A DNA stretch of 64,000 nt from Muscardinus avellanarius. Taxonomy: Eukaryota > Chordata > Mammalia > Rodentia > Gliridae. Under the pieces are notes generated by a model. The model saw only the letters and a program-made list of their open reading frames with translations, ran no database searches and was not told where the DNA came from. Position 1 is the stretch's first letter. Each line of letters begins with the position of its first letter. The translations under genes and the position numbers were made by a program. Positions 11,950 through 23,509 of this stretch are shown in pieces. The DNA is taken from positions 147,937,052 through 148,001,051 of the forward strand of contig OY726560.1 in assembly GCA_963383645.1 (NCBI GenBank). Direction: 5' to 3'.

Positions 11950-12440
11950 TCTAACTTAGCCTTTCTTTGTGTATGTATTTTTTTCAAAAGTTCAGCCATG
12001 TGTATTTATAATTTTGTTTTCCTTTCTTAATTTATATTTTACATCCATCTAGAACTTAATGATAGAGATAGGGTTCCAATTTTGCTTTTTCCAAATAACT
12101 GGATGGCTGTTTCATATTATTTATTATATAATTTATCTATTTCAACCAGTGGCACTTGTCATATAGTAAATTCACATTATATATGTATGTGTCATGCACA
12201 TGTCTTTCTGTACTCTGTCTGCTCTACTTTGTTTTGTGATTATTTTACTTTCATAACATGCCTTGGCATCTACGGGGACAATCCTTTCTTCTTGGTTTTC
12301 ATTATTCATATCCTCCTGGGTTTGTTTTATTAGGCAAAAGTTAATTATTGTCAAGTTAGAAATTATCTTGTGTTTTAATTAGATCTGCACCAAATTTATT
12401 AAGGAATATAGGGGGAAAGACATTGCCAGTCCTGACTCTT
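11950..12440 (-). mobile_element. Ancient L1 ORF2 fragment
   Basis: Antisense L1 blocks are recognisable but diverged: 'gggttccaattttgctttttccaaataactgg' and 'ggttttcattattcatatcc'. No frame survives. Confidence 0.5.
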
Positions 12441-12879
12441 CCTACCCAAAAAACAAGATTTCAATTAAAGCTTTGCCTTTTTCTTGTTAACATCTCTCTA
12501 AGTATTACTAAGTATCATAAATGGTATCTTTTCCTCTGTGGTATTTTTTTTCTGGTTACTGTTTATCTATAGGTCAGTGACTTTTTTCCATATTCTAATT
12601 TTCGAATAACCTACCTTATCAAATTCTTTTATTTGCACTTTATTCACTGAGGTTTTTGTATCAGTTTCAGCTAATGATAACTTTGTTTTGTAATACCTAG
12701 TACATTTTAAAATCAGTTTCATTGATAATTTTAGGACATTGTTAAGTACTAATTATTTTTGAAAATATAGAGTTTTATCATTAATCATAATGCAGCATTG
12801 AAGATCACTTTCTCCTCCTACTTGCTGTCTGCCTCCTCTCTTCTTCCCTCTCCCTTCTCCCTCCACCCCCCCAATGAGT

Positions 12880-13079
12880 TATATTAATAAATATCCTGTC
12901 GTTAGCCTTACTTAGTGTGGTCTCTTAGTCTTCTAGTATATTACTGAATTTTTTTTGATATTAAGATTTTTGCATCAGTGTTTATGAGCAAGGTTTATTG
13001 TGTGTGTTTGAGCGTGTGTCTTCTATTACTGAATTATTTTCAGTAAGACTTTTACATCATTGTTTATGAGCGAGATTTA

Positions 13080-13117
<38 letters not shown>
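12880..13117 (-). mobile_element. L1 fragment with internal duplication and (GT)n
   Basis: The sequence 'tattactgaatttt...agatttttgcatcagtgtttatgagc' resembles antisense L1 ORF2. A second, diverged copy of the same ~70 bases lies at about 13024-13085, followed by (GT)n at 13082-13117, so the fragment was tandemly duplicated around a GT tract. Confidence 0.55.
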
Positions 13118-13121
<4 letters not shown>

Positions 13122-13749
13122 GACTTTGCAAAAGGAATGTGAATTCTTTTTTCCCTAGTTAAAAAAATGTAAATTTGAGGCACATCATATCCCTCAGGTT
13201 TCAAAAAATCACCTGTGGAACTGTTTCGGGTGACTCCTTGATAGTAGAAGTAGAGAAGGGAGGCTTCAGCTCTGAGCAGGTGAGAGGGCCCTTTTCTTCC
13301 CGGCAGTTTTAGTTTCCATTGTCCTGCCTCTCAGTGCTTGCTCTGTCCCCTTCTCATTTGTGCCACCACACCTGCATTTCCTGACACTTGGGTTTCCCCC
13401 TTTCTTCCTTCTTCCCTTGGCCTCCTCCTCTGATCTTCCTGCTGAGCTTTCATCCCTCAACTCTGAATAGTTAGCCAGTTGCAATGGGTTTTGAATAATC
13501 TCCATTCTAAGCCTTTCGTGGCTGGTTTTATTATTTTCTATTGAAGAGTGTTTTCCCCAAATCATCTTTGATTTACTGCTTTTTAAACCTCAGAGTTATA
13601 TTCTATTATTGCACCTTGAAGTTACCAAAATATTTCAAAATACTAAATTTGTGTATTTGAAAAAGATGATAGTAATGGTCTATTATACTGAGCCTCCTAA
13701 GTTATGCTTTATGTAAAAGTATCCCAGGAAACATAGCAAACCAAGATCG
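13118..13749. other. Intronic stretch, unassigned
   Basis: It contains a pyrimidine-rich segment at 13380-13460. A 99-residue minus-strand open frame at 13266-13565 is purine-run coded (Arg, Glu, Lys, Gly) and has no family resemblance. I see no gene. Confidence 0.4.
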
Positions 13750-14135
13750 CGGCATATTTTGTCACTCCTAGCATCTGTCCTCCTTCCAGTCTCACCCTGC
13801 AGTCTCCTTGCTGAAGATGCATTGACCTCTCCTGTTCCCCAGATCACGTGGTGCTTCCTCTCGGGACCTGTGAATGTGCTCTATCTGCAAGTCTTCTCTT
13901 AACTTTTACCTCTTTAACTCAGTCCTTCTGATCACAGGTCAAATGCTACTTCCTCAGAAAGTTCTCTGCTCCTCTCTCCTTCCGGTTGCATGTTGGGTGA
14001 GTGGTTCTGGCTGTGTTCTTTCATAGTTCTCTTTACCTATTTGTAGTTCAATGTAATCATATACTTTATGCTTATTAATTCACGTTTCTCTCCCCCACTA
14101 AAGTATATATTTCTACAGGGGTAAGAACTTCTTTT
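13750..14135 (+). repeat. L2 LINE 3' region
   Basis: The L2-type order is visible: 'ctcaggtcaaatgctacttcctcagaaagttctctgc', then 'ttctttcatagttctcttta' and 'ctcccccactaaagtatatatttc'. Diverged. Confidence 0.6.
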
Positions 14136-14169
14136 CTCATAAATATACTTTGGAAATTCTCTTAGAATA

Positions 14170-14459
14170 TTTATTCATTCATTCATTCAGTAATATTTAT
14201 TGTATACTCTGTGTATCAGACACTGTTACAGGCATTGGTGTAACTATAAACGACCAAAAGAGAAGAAAAAAAATCTCTCCTTTTGTGGAGTCAATATTGA
14301 AATAGAGGAAACAGGAAGGAAGGAAGAGAGTAAGGAAGGAAGGGAAGTAGGGAAGGGTGGGTGAGGAGAAAAGTGAGGGAAGGAGGGTTGTTAGCCTAGG
14401 TGGTTGCATCTGTAGCACGGTTTCCGATGCTCAGGGAAGGCCTCACTAATGAGGTATAT
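14170..14459 (+). repeat. Ancient interspersed repeat, left part, with GGAA tract
   Basis: It starts with 'attcattcattcattcagta' and 'tatcagacactgttacaggca', resembling a widespread ancient mammalian repeat I cannot name with certainty. A purine tract of GGAA repeats occupies 14308-14392. The repeat is split by chimeric element copy 1 and resumes at 17219. Confidence 0.5.
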
Positions 14460-14774
14460 ATATATTTTTTTTGGTGCACTGTATTCATACATCATGGTAG
14501 GATACATACTTTTGTAGACATACATGCACACTTTTCCCAGTCATCCCCCACCCAATCCCCACCCCATTCTCTTCCTATCCCTCCCTCCCATGCTTGGCTT
14601 AGTAGTTGACATCTAGTATTATGGCAATTTATCTAAAATTAAAAATGATAATCTCACATAACAGTTTCATTTGTCTGATAGCAAGCTTTTGATGACTTAA
14701 AGATAACATTTCAATATTTCTTTTTGCTTTCGTTCTTACCAGAGAATATTTTTTTTTCTATTTTTTAGGTGAAA

Positions 14775-15490
14775 CTATCATATATTTATATATTTATTTT
14801 TCAGAAAAAAATCTATCCTACTGTGAAATATGGACTCTAGGTACCCAAAACGATCTTGAAAAAGAACAAAGCTAGAAGATATATAGTTTCTGATTTCAAA
14901 CCATATAAAGCTACAATAATTGAAACAGTGTAGTACTATTATGAAGGCAGATATATAAACCATTGGAGTTAAATAAAAGCCTAGAGCTAAATTCTTCCCT
15001 ATATTGTCAAGTTATTTTTGACAAGGTTTCCACGAACATTTGGTGGTGGAAATAATAATCTTTTAACTAAATATAGTTGAAAAATAATAATTACATGAAA
15101 AAATAAAATTGGACCCTTACCTAATCCCATATACAAATAATAACTCAAAATAGATAAAAGACTTAAATATAAATCTTAAGACTATAAACTTTTAGGAGAA
15201 AATCTGGGTCATAAAACCTCACAACATTGAAATTGGCAGTGATTTCTTGGTTATGATTTCAATGGCACAGGCAACAGAGGAGTATACAAACTCCCTAAAA
15301 AAGAAAAAATAATATTGTATATCCAAAGACAATGTAAACAGAGTTAACAGTTACTAATAGAATGGGATAAAATATTTCCAATTGCTATATCTGAAGGTAT
15401 ATTAATATTCCAACTAGAAATCCTAAAAATTAACAACAATAAAGGCAAACAATACCCTTTAGAGATAGGTAAAAGACTAACATAAATAAT
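14775..15490 (+). repeat. Inverted older L1 ORF2 segment inside chimeric copy 1
   Basis: On the + strand (opposite to ORF1) the bases follow L1 ORF2 in order: 'gatcttgaaaaagaacaaag', 'ctgatttcaaaccatataaagctacaat', 'tatttttgacaagg', 'tggacccttacctaatccca' and 'agataaaagacttaaatata'. All frames are closed, so it was already decayed when captured or has decayed since. The segment is homologous in all three copies, so it belongs to the element. Confidence 0.85.
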
Positions 15491-15545
15491 GAATCTCCAC
15501 AGATAATCAATCTTAGTTGTCTGTTGGATGGAAAATCTTGTTTCT

Positions 15546-16428
15546 TTAGTTCTGGAGTGTGTTACCTATTTCTTCTTTGTAGTTAATCTCTTTGAGTATT
15601 TTCTCTAGTGCTGGTTTTGAATACATAAATTCCTTCAGTTTCTGTTTGTCATGGAAGCTTCTTATTTCTCCATCTAATTTGATAGAAAGTTTTGCTGGGT
15701 AGGAAATTTTTGGCTGGAAGTTGTTTTCTCTCAGAGTTTGGAATATGTTACTCCAAGCCCTTCTGGCTCTCATGACTTGGTTTGGGAAGTCTGGAGTGAT
15801 TCTAATTGGTTTGCCTCTGAGTGTCACTTGGCCCTTTGTTTTTGTTGCCTTTAAGATTCTCTGCTTGGCTTCCACATTGGTCATTTTGACAATTATGTGG
15901 CGTGGGGATCCTCTTCTCCGATCCTGTCTAAAGGGAGTTCTATAAGTTTCCTGGACCTGTGTATCGACCTCTTGCTCTATGTCTGGAAAATTTTCTGCTA
16001 TTACTTCCTTGAAGAGATTGTTGATCACTTTGGTTTCACTTTCTTTTCCCTCCTCTATTCCAATTATTCTTAGGTTAGCTCTCTTAAATTGGGCCCATAT
16101 TTCTTCAATATCAGATTCCTGCTGTCGGATATTTTTTTCTAGATTAGAAACTATGCGTTCATTTTTGGATTGCTCATCTTCTAAGAGCGAGATTCTGTTC
16201 TCCATGTGGTCTAATCGGTTGTTTGTGCTTTGAATTGAGGCCTTTACTTCATTAATTGCATCCTTTATCTCTTTTTGGCTCTCTCTGAGTTCTTTTCGAA
16301 GCACCTCTATTATTTCTAGTTATTTTCCTGATTTGATCTTCTAGAAATCTCTGATTTTCTGTTTTATCGGGTTCTGATGTTGTGGGGTTGTGGGCATTTA
16401 TTGCTCCAGTATTATTCCTCTTTCCCAT
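15546..16428 (-). pseudogene. L1 ORF1 of chimeric copy 1, frameshifted
   Basis: ORF1p-type RNA-binding protein of a LINE: a trimerising coiled coil, an RRM-like domain (NLRIIGIEEG) and a C-terminal domain (ISYPAKLSI). The ATG is at 16428. A two-base deletion near 16318, relative to copy 2 at about 40563, shifts the frame within the early coiled coil and leaves two overlapping open pieces, 16426-16252 and 16304-15546. Downstream of the shift, about 16 of 251 residues differ from copy 2. Confidence 0.9.
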
Positions 16429-17200
16429 GATTTCAGAAGTTTGTACCTTCTCTGGGTTCTTCCCTTGGGTCACTGTGACTTCACTTAAGGTGTTCTGGAT
16501 CTCGAGTCAGTAGTATCTCAGACCCCACTACTCCTTTACTGGGTTGTAGCACAGAGTCTCCGACCCAGAGAGTCGATAGAGGCTGCTTTAGACTGTGGGG
16601 GGTGCCAGGTTGCATGTTCTCCTATGGTGTGATATCTCAGCCACCGCCCCTCCCCCACTGGGTCAAGTTCTAGGGAGTACAGTAATGGGATTTCTCCTCT
16701 GTGGCCCGCAATTTGACTCACTGTTCTTGAGTACGCAGATGTAGCTGTACTAGACTTGGTGAATTCGGTGCTGCTGCCGCCGGTGGCAATATGGCACCGC
16801 TGCTATGTCCTCGGCTGTGGGGCTGGTGTTTTTCTTCTTGGTTTTGATTTCCACTCTGTATCCCTGCGGCGTGTGCTGAGCTCGGCCACTGGGAGCTTTA
16901 GATGCTCTCTGCGCAGAGAAATCCCGCCTGGCTGTTCCGCAGCTCACCTCAGCTTGCTGTAGCCATCCCGTGAATTTGCCGGTGCCGCTGGCAGTATGGC
17001 GCTGCTGCCGCGTCTGCCGCGGCCTTGGGCGTGAGGCCGGTGTATCTCCTCTTTGGCTCTGTTCTCAGTCTGCTTTCTCTCTGGAGCCTGGTGATTTTTT
17101 GTTTCACTGGTGATGGTGTTTTCTGGCTATGAAAGGTGCTGATTTTGTGGTAATGGAGATTTGTTGTTTTCGGGGCTCTTAAGCCCCACTTTTCTCGGTC

Positions 17201-17217
17201 GCCATCTTCCCGGAAGT
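17201..17217 (-). promoter_or_regulatory. ETS/YY1-like motifs at the 5' end of chimeric copy 1
   Basis: GCCATCTT at 17201-17208 (AAGATGGC on the element strand) is a YY1-type core, and CCGGAAGT at 17210-17217 is an ETS-type core. A YY1 site in this position is known in the human L1 5' UTR, where it sets the transcription start. Function here is inferred. Confidence 0.55.
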
Positions 17218-17218
17218 C

Positions 17219-17790
17219 CTAATAAGGTATATTTGAATAAAACCTGAAAGTGAAAAGAAAGGGGCCCAAATGGGTACTGGGGAAGAGCACTTCACAGGTA
17301 AGATTGGCAGGCAAAGCTCCGGTAGGGAGATTGTGTTTAATCTGTTTTTGAGTAAAAGCAAAGAGCCCAAGTTCTTTAGAGTAGAAGGAAAGGTCATGAG
17401 GTCAGAAAGGGAACAAGAATCACCTGGACCCTGTGGGCTGCCCTCTGACTTTCACTAGTGAGGTTAGAAGACATCGGAGGCTGTGAACAGAGGAGTGAAA
17501 AGTCTCACGTCTTACAGGTTCCTCTGGCTGCTGGAGAAGCACTTAGAGGAGGTAAAGGCAGAAATAGGGACACCTGGGGAGGAAGGGGCAGTAATGTTTG
17601 AGAGGGGATGTTGGTTTAGATAAGGGAAGAAGCAATGGAAATGCCAGTAGGTATTCAGATTCTGGAATCTATATTTTAAAGTTTGCTGAGCAGGATTTTC
17701 TGATGAACTAGGTGTGGGAATGGAAGAACAAGAGAGATACTAAAGTTGATCCAAAGTTTTTGGCCTCAGAAATTAAAGGGATAGACTACT
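17219..17790 (+). repeat. Ancient interspersed repeat, right part
   Basis: It continues the repeat interrupted at 14459. The text 'acctgaaagtg', 'aggtcatgaggtcagaaagg', 'cctctggctgctggagaagc' and 'gatccaaagtttttggcc' follows the order of a long ancient mammalian repeat, diverged and unnamed here. Confidence 0.45.
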
Positions 17791-18315
17791 TGATCTTCAG
17801 TATATATTTGTGAAATGACTTCATTTTTAACATCTGATAATTACAGATGAAAGGATTGATCACTTTTGGCTTCAAAATAATGACTATAATGATTGCTATA
17901 ACATTACTTTTAAATGTTCCTATGACACATTTCTTCCAGTTGGTCAGTTTTTCTTGAATGTGAGGCAAGTTGTATATTTTACTTTTTATTTGCTTGGTAA
18001 TATCTGTTAATGATTGACAATGTATATATGAGGAAAATTGATGTTAAAAGATGGGAGTGAATTTTGATTGTTTTACTTTGTTTACTATACATAGCAATAA
18101 AACTGAGCTATTGATTAAAACTGTTTTAAGCAGTGAAAGAAATTGAAAGTGATTACCACATCAGTTACACCCCATAAAGCTTTAAATAATTATAATAGTA
18201 AAATAAGGATAAGGCAGTGGGAAGTGGGGGAGGGGAACTTATCACCACAGCACAGTGTTTTAGTTCTGCAAGTTTTGTTAGAAAATGGAAATTTTTTTTT
18301 AAAGAATCAATCTTC

Positions 18316-18513
18316 AGCCGGGCATGGTGGCGCACGCTTGTAATCCCTGCACTTGGGAGGTGGAGACAGGAGGATCGCGTAGGTTCGAAGCCAGCCTCAC
18401 TGGCTTAAGAGACCCTGTTTCCAAATAAAAATATAAAACAGGTCTGGGAGTGTAGCCCGGAGGGTTTCCAGGAACCCCCAGTACCACTAAAAAAAAAAAA
18501 AAAAAAAAAAAAA
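18316..18513 (+). repeat. B1-dID-type SINE, subfamily A, full length
   Basis: It runs from 'gccgggcatggtggcgcacg' to 'caggaacccccagtaccac' with a poly-A of about 24 bases. Box B reads GGTTCGAAGCC. AAAGAATCAATCTT before it and AAATCAATCTTT after it suggest the target-site duplication. Short open frames over it are SINE artefacts. Confidence 0.95.
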
Positions 18514-18684
18514 TCAATCTTTCAATCTCAGTCTACTTAGCCTAAAGAGTCAGGACTAAGAAAATAATCCTTTCTCAGGAATAGATCCAAAAATTTTCTA
18601 TCATTCTTACCTATGTTTTGCAAAGATATTTTATCAAAGAACATCTGATAAATCATCTAATAAAGAATAAAAAGTATTTATTTT

Positions 18685-18874
18685 AGGTGGGATTGAGCCA
18701 GGGACATTCTACCTCCAGGCTATAGCCCATGCCTTATTTTATTTTTTGTAAACAGAGTATCACTAGGTTGATGAAAGTCTTACTGGTTGCTGAGGCTGTC
18801 CACAAACCTGCAGTCCTCCTGTCTCAGCCTCCCAAGCACTGCCATTACAAGGGGCACCACCATGCCTGGCTCTT
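18685..18874 (-). repeat. B1-dID-type SINE, diverged
   Basis: A reverse-complement dimer from 'gggattgagccagggacatt' to 'caccatgcctggct', with an extra block in the head. Confidence 0.85.
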
Positions 18875-18879
18875 AATTA

Positions 18880-19082
18880 CTTTTTTTTTTTTTTTTTGGT
18901 ACTGGAGATGGAACCCAGGGGCACTGTACCTCTGAGCTACATCCCCAGCCCTTTTTTATTTTTGAAACAGCGTCTCACTGAGTTGTGAAAGGCCCCGCTA
19001 AGTAGCTGAGGCTGTCCCTGAACCATGATCCTCCAGTCTCGGCCTCCCAAATGCTGGGATTACAAGCGTGTGCCACATGCAA
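18880..19082 (-). repeat. B1-dID-type SINE, subfamily B
   Basis: Poly-T 18881-18897, then 'ggtactggagatggaaccca' through 'gtgtgccacatgc'. It adjoins the previous SINE directly. Confidence 0.92.
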
Positions 19083-19304
19083 AGCTTGACTTTTAATTTC
19101 TTAAAATATTGTGTTATAGTATCCTAGAATGCATATCTTAATTGTTAGATGTAGTTATATTTAAAATTTTTACCTCTTAGCAAAAACACAAATGTGAATC
19201 TATTAATTTTTATAGGACTGTCAACTTATTACCTATATCAATGGGCAAAAATATTGTGAATAATCAAAGATATTTGAAGACAATCATATGATTCATTTTA
19301 ATTC

Positions 19305-19450
19305 AGTTCAACACACTTTCTTTAGCACCTACTCTTGTGCTCTCTCTATATTTATACAGTTCTAGGCACTAATACAAGAATTGAATAAGCACGATTCCTG
19401 TTTTCCAGGAGCTTATGGTCTAATGTGGAAGACAGACAAGTAAAAGATAA
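19305..19450 (+). repeat. Ancient interspersed repeat
   Basis: 'tttagcacctactcttgtgc', 'cagttctaggcactaataca' and 'caggagcttatggtctaatg' match the opening of the same ancient repeat class seen at 14170. Confidence 0.5.
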
Positions 19451-20095
19451 CTTAAATATTATGTAATTGGCTTTTACTTATGATCAAAAAGGAGAAATGA
19501 ATGGAATTTTCCCTCCTACTGCAAAGTTAGAAGACTGGAGAAAATAATATTAAACACTATTTTCAGATATTAAGAACAAGAAACAATGTAGGACTGTGAT
19601 TCCTGATGGAGAGGAAACCAGCAATTAAGGAGTACTCCATCTGCACACAGATTTTGGTCAGTAATGCTGTGAAGAGGAACTTGAACAATGACAAGTGATC
19701 AGAAGGAGTTGATGACACAGAGATTTTAGGTCAGGGAGGCCAAGTCAGTCCTTGAGAGAACGGTCCACACAGAGAAGCAGCGTCAGAAGTTTATGTAGAG
19801 GCCCCGTTGAATCTTTGGCTGTGTGTTACCCACTGTGAACAGGAAACTGCACTAGGCTGAGTAAAGAAAAACGACTGGAAAGTGAAAGGGTAACAATTCT
19901 AAGAACTCACGTGCATTGAGAGACATTTATTTTTTATCATGGTATATGATTTCATTAAGCAGAAGAGTCCTGACTTAGTAGAATTAAATTAGTCGAGATT
20001 TCATCTTTTTTCCTAGAGGTTTTTATTAGCTACAGCACCAGTATCTTAGGTTTGACTAAGTTCTAAGACCACACTGTTAGAAAAATTGAATGAAA
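19451..20095. other. Intronic stretch, no gene seen
   Basis: No open frame of note and no repeat I can name, although it may be the decayed body of the repeat starting at 19305. Confidence 0.4.
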
Positions 20096-20172
20096 AACCA
20101 GACATGATGATACACACCTGTAATCCCAGTACTTGGGAAGCTGAGACAATAGGATCACAAGTGCCCAGCCTT
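20096..20172 (+). repeat. B1-like SINE head fragment
   Basis: 'ccagacatgatgatacacac' to 'gcccagcc' is a diverged 7SL-derived head without a tail. Confidence 0.75.
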
Positions 20173-20264
20173 GCTATAGTCTTTAAACATATTTCACAGA
20201 GTTATCTTTTTGGGGGAAAAACTACCAAATAAATAGTTTTTGAAGAAATTACTGTTAATAATAA

Positions 20265-20266
<2 letters not shown>

Positions 20267-20317
<51 letters not shown>

Positions 20318-20390
20318 GTACTGGAGATTGAACCAGGGTTTTATACATGCTAGGCAAGTGCTCTACCTATAAGCTTATCCTCAGCTCTTT
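20267..20390 (-). repeat. (GT)n followed by ID SINE
   Basis: A GT tract (20267-20316) is followed by the reverse complement of an ID monomer, with 'gagattgaaccagggtttta' and 'catgctaggcaagtgctcta'. The tract probably arose from the ID tail. Confidence 0.85.
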
Positions 20391-20859
20391 TTAAAAATAT
20401 TGTTTTGAGACAGCGTCTATAAAATAGAAGAGAAAATGTTAACTTTTGAATAATGGCAACATAGGAAATACAGCCAAGAAAGTTTGGTGAAGAAGCATTT
20501 TAGGTTATGTTATAATACAGGTTATATCTGAAGAAGAAATAAAAAGAGAGCTATTATATGGATATATCTTTTGCCTTGAGATTAAGAAATATATTATCAA
20601 GAAATTTATACCATATACCACAAACTCCACTGGTGAATGTGACATTAAAACAGTACTTGTCTCTCCAGATTGTCCATAGAGTATACACAAAAGATCCTGA
20701 GCTGATTAAATAGTTCCTTTTGTCAAAATTAAACATCTCATTATATTTATCTTTAAAAGACAATTTTATTTTTATAGCATTTGCAGCCATACTGAACTAA
20801 CCCCACTGAGTTCAGACAAATATTAAAAATTGTTCATAAACTGTGGTCTCTTATATGCA

Positions 20860-21905
20860 GAGAGGAATGACTTATGGGTAGCTCTTTGGGCATAAGGAAT
20901 GTTGTCTGATTATGATCATAGATGCACATGCATTAGTTTGACAGTTTGGTTTCCATTCTTTTGGGTAGATACCCAGAAGTGGTATTGCTGGATCATATGG
21001 TAAGTACGTTCCCATTCTTCTGAGGATCCTCCATACTGTTTTCCAAAGTGGTCGCACTAATTTGCAATCCCACCAACAATGTATTAGCGTTCCCACTTCT
21101 CTACATCCTCGCCAGCATTTGTTACTGTTTGTGTTTTGAATGATTTCCATTCTGGTTGGAGGTAGGTGAAATCTCAGGATAGTTTTAATTTGCATCTCTC
21201 TGATTGCTAATGATGCTAAGCATTTTTTAATACATTTATTGGCCATTTGAATATCTTCTTTTGTGAAGTGTCTATTTATTTCACTTGCCCATTTTTTGCC
21301 CATTTTTTGATTGGGTTATTTTCTTTTTTCTTTTTTTTTTGGTACTGGTGATGAAACCCAGGAGTATTCACCCACAAATTACACCCCCAGACCTATTTAT
21401 TCCTTATTATTCCTTTTTATATTATTATATTTTTATATTATTCCTTTTTATTCCTTATTTTGAAATGGTGTCACTAAGTTGTAGAGGGCCTCACTAAGTA
21501 GCTGAGGCTGTCCACAAACCGTGATCCTCCTGTCTCAGCCTCCCAAGTGCTGGGATTACAAGTGCACACCGTCACACCTGGCTACCCGGGTTGTTTGCTT
21601 AGTGTTGAGTTCCTTAAGTTCCTTGGGATTTTTTATATACAAGATCATGCTACCTTTAAACAGATAGTTTTACTACTACTTTACTAATGCGGATGTCTTT
21701 TATTTCTTTTTCTTGCTTGAATACCCTAGCTAAACTCTCCAGTACAGTATTGATTAGAAATGGTAAGAGTGGATATTTTTTTTCTTTCTCCTGATCTTAG
21801 ATAGGAAAGTCATTCTTTCACTAATGAGTTTTATAATGGCTATGAGTTTTTTCATAGATGCCTTTTATCGAGTTAAGAAAAATTTCATCTATCCCTGGTT
21901 AAGTG
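20860..21905 (-). mobile_element. 5'-truncated L1 ORF2, interrupted by a SINE
   Basis: The minus strand encodes the L1 ORF2 C-terminal region in a 143-residue open piece (21303-20872): [40 protein letters not shown] and [21 protein letters not shown] splits it at 21328-21584. More diverged reverse-transcriptase-region sequence continues to about 21905. No endonuclease or reverse-transcriptase frame is intact. Confidence 0.88.
21328..21584 (-). repeat. B1-dID-type SINE inside L1, expanded AT spacer
   Basis: 'ggtactggtgatgaaaccca' through 'gtcacacctggct'. The A-rich linker between tail and head has grown into TTATTCC/TTATATT repeats (21396-21460). Confidence 0.9.
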
Positions 21906-22289
21906 TTTACTTTTTATCTTTCCATTTAGTTCTTCATTAAGATCATGTCCCTGTGAATCTTTATAAAAGTAGTTGTAAATTCCTGGTCTTCAGTCGCATC
22001 ATCTTTGTCATTTCTGTGCATATTTCAGTTGACCCAATTTCCCCCTTGCCCTAGTTATTTTCACATTTTCAGATGTCTAGTGATTTTGGACTGCATACGA
22101 GACATTGTGTTTACAATTCTGTTGAAGGTTTGAGTTTTGCTATCTTCCTCTAAATAATAGAGACATTGTTTTAGCTAAAGTTATTTTTTACCAGACATTT
22201 ACATTGCTATGGCTCAGATTAAAACCTTGTTTATAACATTTTTATAGGGTGGGTCTATAGTAGTATTTAATATAGGTTATTTTCTTTTT

Positions 22290-22380
22290 ATATATCTGTT
22301 TATTGGTACAATGAAATCACACATTATACTGAGATTCAAAGTGATACAAGCATACACACACACACATATGTAGTGTGTAC
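22290..22380 (-). repeat. L1 3' end fragment with CA repeats
   Basis: 'tttattggtacaatgaaatc' and 'gtgatacaagcatacacaca' are a diverged antisense L1 terminus leading into ATAC/CA simple repeats up to about 22460. Confidence 0.6.
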
Positions 22381-22462
22381 ACATGTATACATATACACAC
22401 ATGGCTCCTGGGTTGTATATATATGTAAACATACATACATACATGCATATACATATGCACGT

Positions 22463-22745
22463 GTGTTATGGTTTAAAATGTCTCTCAAAACCTCGCATGT
22501 GGGAAATGCAATAAGGTTCAGATATGAGACATGGCTGGAGGGTTTGGTCACTGGGATCTAGAGACAGTTTTTCTCTGCTCCTGCTGCCATGAGTAGAGTG
22601 GACCTTTTCCTTCCCCCTCTTCTATGCACTAAAGCTTTGCTACCAAGCCCTTTTTCTTCTGTAAGCCAATTGCCCATGGACTGACCCCTGAAACCTCTGG
22701 AATAATGTTCAAGCAGTCTAATAAATGTGTAAATGGAGTTCGAGA
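22463..22745 (+). mobile_element. ORR1-like LTR, diverged
   Basis: It begins GTTATGGTTTAAAATGTC, with 'gcaataaggttcagat', 'ctgccatgagtagagtg' and 'ctgacccctgaaacctctgg' in MaLR order. The 3' end is decayed and no duplication is clear. Confidence 0.6.
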
Positions 22746-23230
22746 AGATTATGGCAGAATAAAAAGCATTTGAAAAATTTAGAGATGAATTTTAACAGAT
22801 GAATTGGCATTAGTTGTGAAAATCAAGGGAGGTCGGGGATTTTAAGTAGAAGAAACAATATTTGTAATATTGAGAAAGACTTTAGTTATGTAGTAAATAC
22901 TGTACTAAATACAGTAAATACTCTTAAATAAATGCTCTTTGGTTATAGAGGTTTATTTTCTTATTATCTTCTTAGGAGTTCATTGTACTTAGTGATATTA
23001 CATAGTTTGGATTATCTTTTGTTAGCCTAACCACCACCTAACATCTTTTTTGAAACACTTGGTGATTAATGAGTGCTGGTTAGTTTATTAAAGACAGTTT
23101 CTAGATGGTCAAGGGAAGCCATTTGGAGTTTAAAATTTATGCTGCTTAAATTTTTATTATATGAGAAAAAGTTAATAATGCTGATATATTTAGGGAAAAG
23201 CCTAAATATTTAAAATGTGTTTTTTATTTG
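22746..23230. other. Intronic stretch, no gene seen
   Basis: AT-rich with no recognised exon or named repeat. Confidence 0.4.
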
Positions 23231-23502
23231 TCTGTTTCTAGACATTTTAGAGGTTTTGTTTTCTGTTTCTTTGAAAAATGCCATTGGAATTTTTATGGGA
23301 ATTGTATTAAACCTGTATGTTGCTTTGGGTAATATGGACATTTAAACACTATTAATTCTTCTGATTCATGAACATGGGATATATTTCTCCTTAGCTTTGT
23401 CTTCAATTTTTTAAATCAATGTTTTATAGTTTCCAAGCATACAAACTTTCATTTCCTTGATTAAATGTATTCCTAAGTAGTTTTTAGATGTTATTGTATT
23501 TG
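23231..23502 (-). mobile_element. Ancient L1 ORF2 fragment abutting a CCDC172 exon
   Basis: Antisense L1 text is clear: 'gccattggaatttttatggg', 'tgctttgggtaatatggaca', 'ttcttctgattcatgaacatgggatat', 'gattaaatgtattcctaagtag' and 'gatgttattgta'. Homology stops within about 10 bases of the splice acceptor at 23508-23509. Confidence 0.85.
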
Positions 23503-23509
23503 TTTCTAG

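Larger units (their letters stand above)
14460..17218 (-). mobile_element. Chimeric half-L1 (HAL1-type) element, copy 1
   Basis: Full-length non-autonomous LINE on the minus strand. In element order: 5' UTR (17218-16429), ORF1 (16428-15546, broken), an inverted piece of older L1 ORF2 (about 15490-14775), and an L1 3' end with an A-rich tail. There is no sense ORF2. The flanks CTAATGAGGTATAT (14446-14459) and CTAATAAGGTATAT (17219-17232) form a 14-bp target-site duplication with one mismatch, so both ends are genuine. It lies antisense within the 17-kb CCDC172 intron. Mobilisation must have used reverse transcriptase from an autonomous L1. The same layout recurs at 38716-41473 and 58766-61551. 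Confidence 0.92.

Noticed and set aside
13082..13117. GT tracts across the window (2441, 11796, 13082, 20267, 34240) as a coordinated signal
   Set aside because: Several sit in the tail or linker position of SINE copies and the others lie in old L1 or plain intronic sequence; microsatellite growth explains them.
13266..13565. 99-residue Arg/Glu/Lys/Gly open frame on minus
   Set aside because: It is the shadow of a pyrimidine-rich stretch on the + strand; no conserved motif.
20872..21303. 143-residue minus-strand frame as a host gene
   Set aside because: It is the L1 ORF2 C-terminal region, truncated and interrupted by a SINE.
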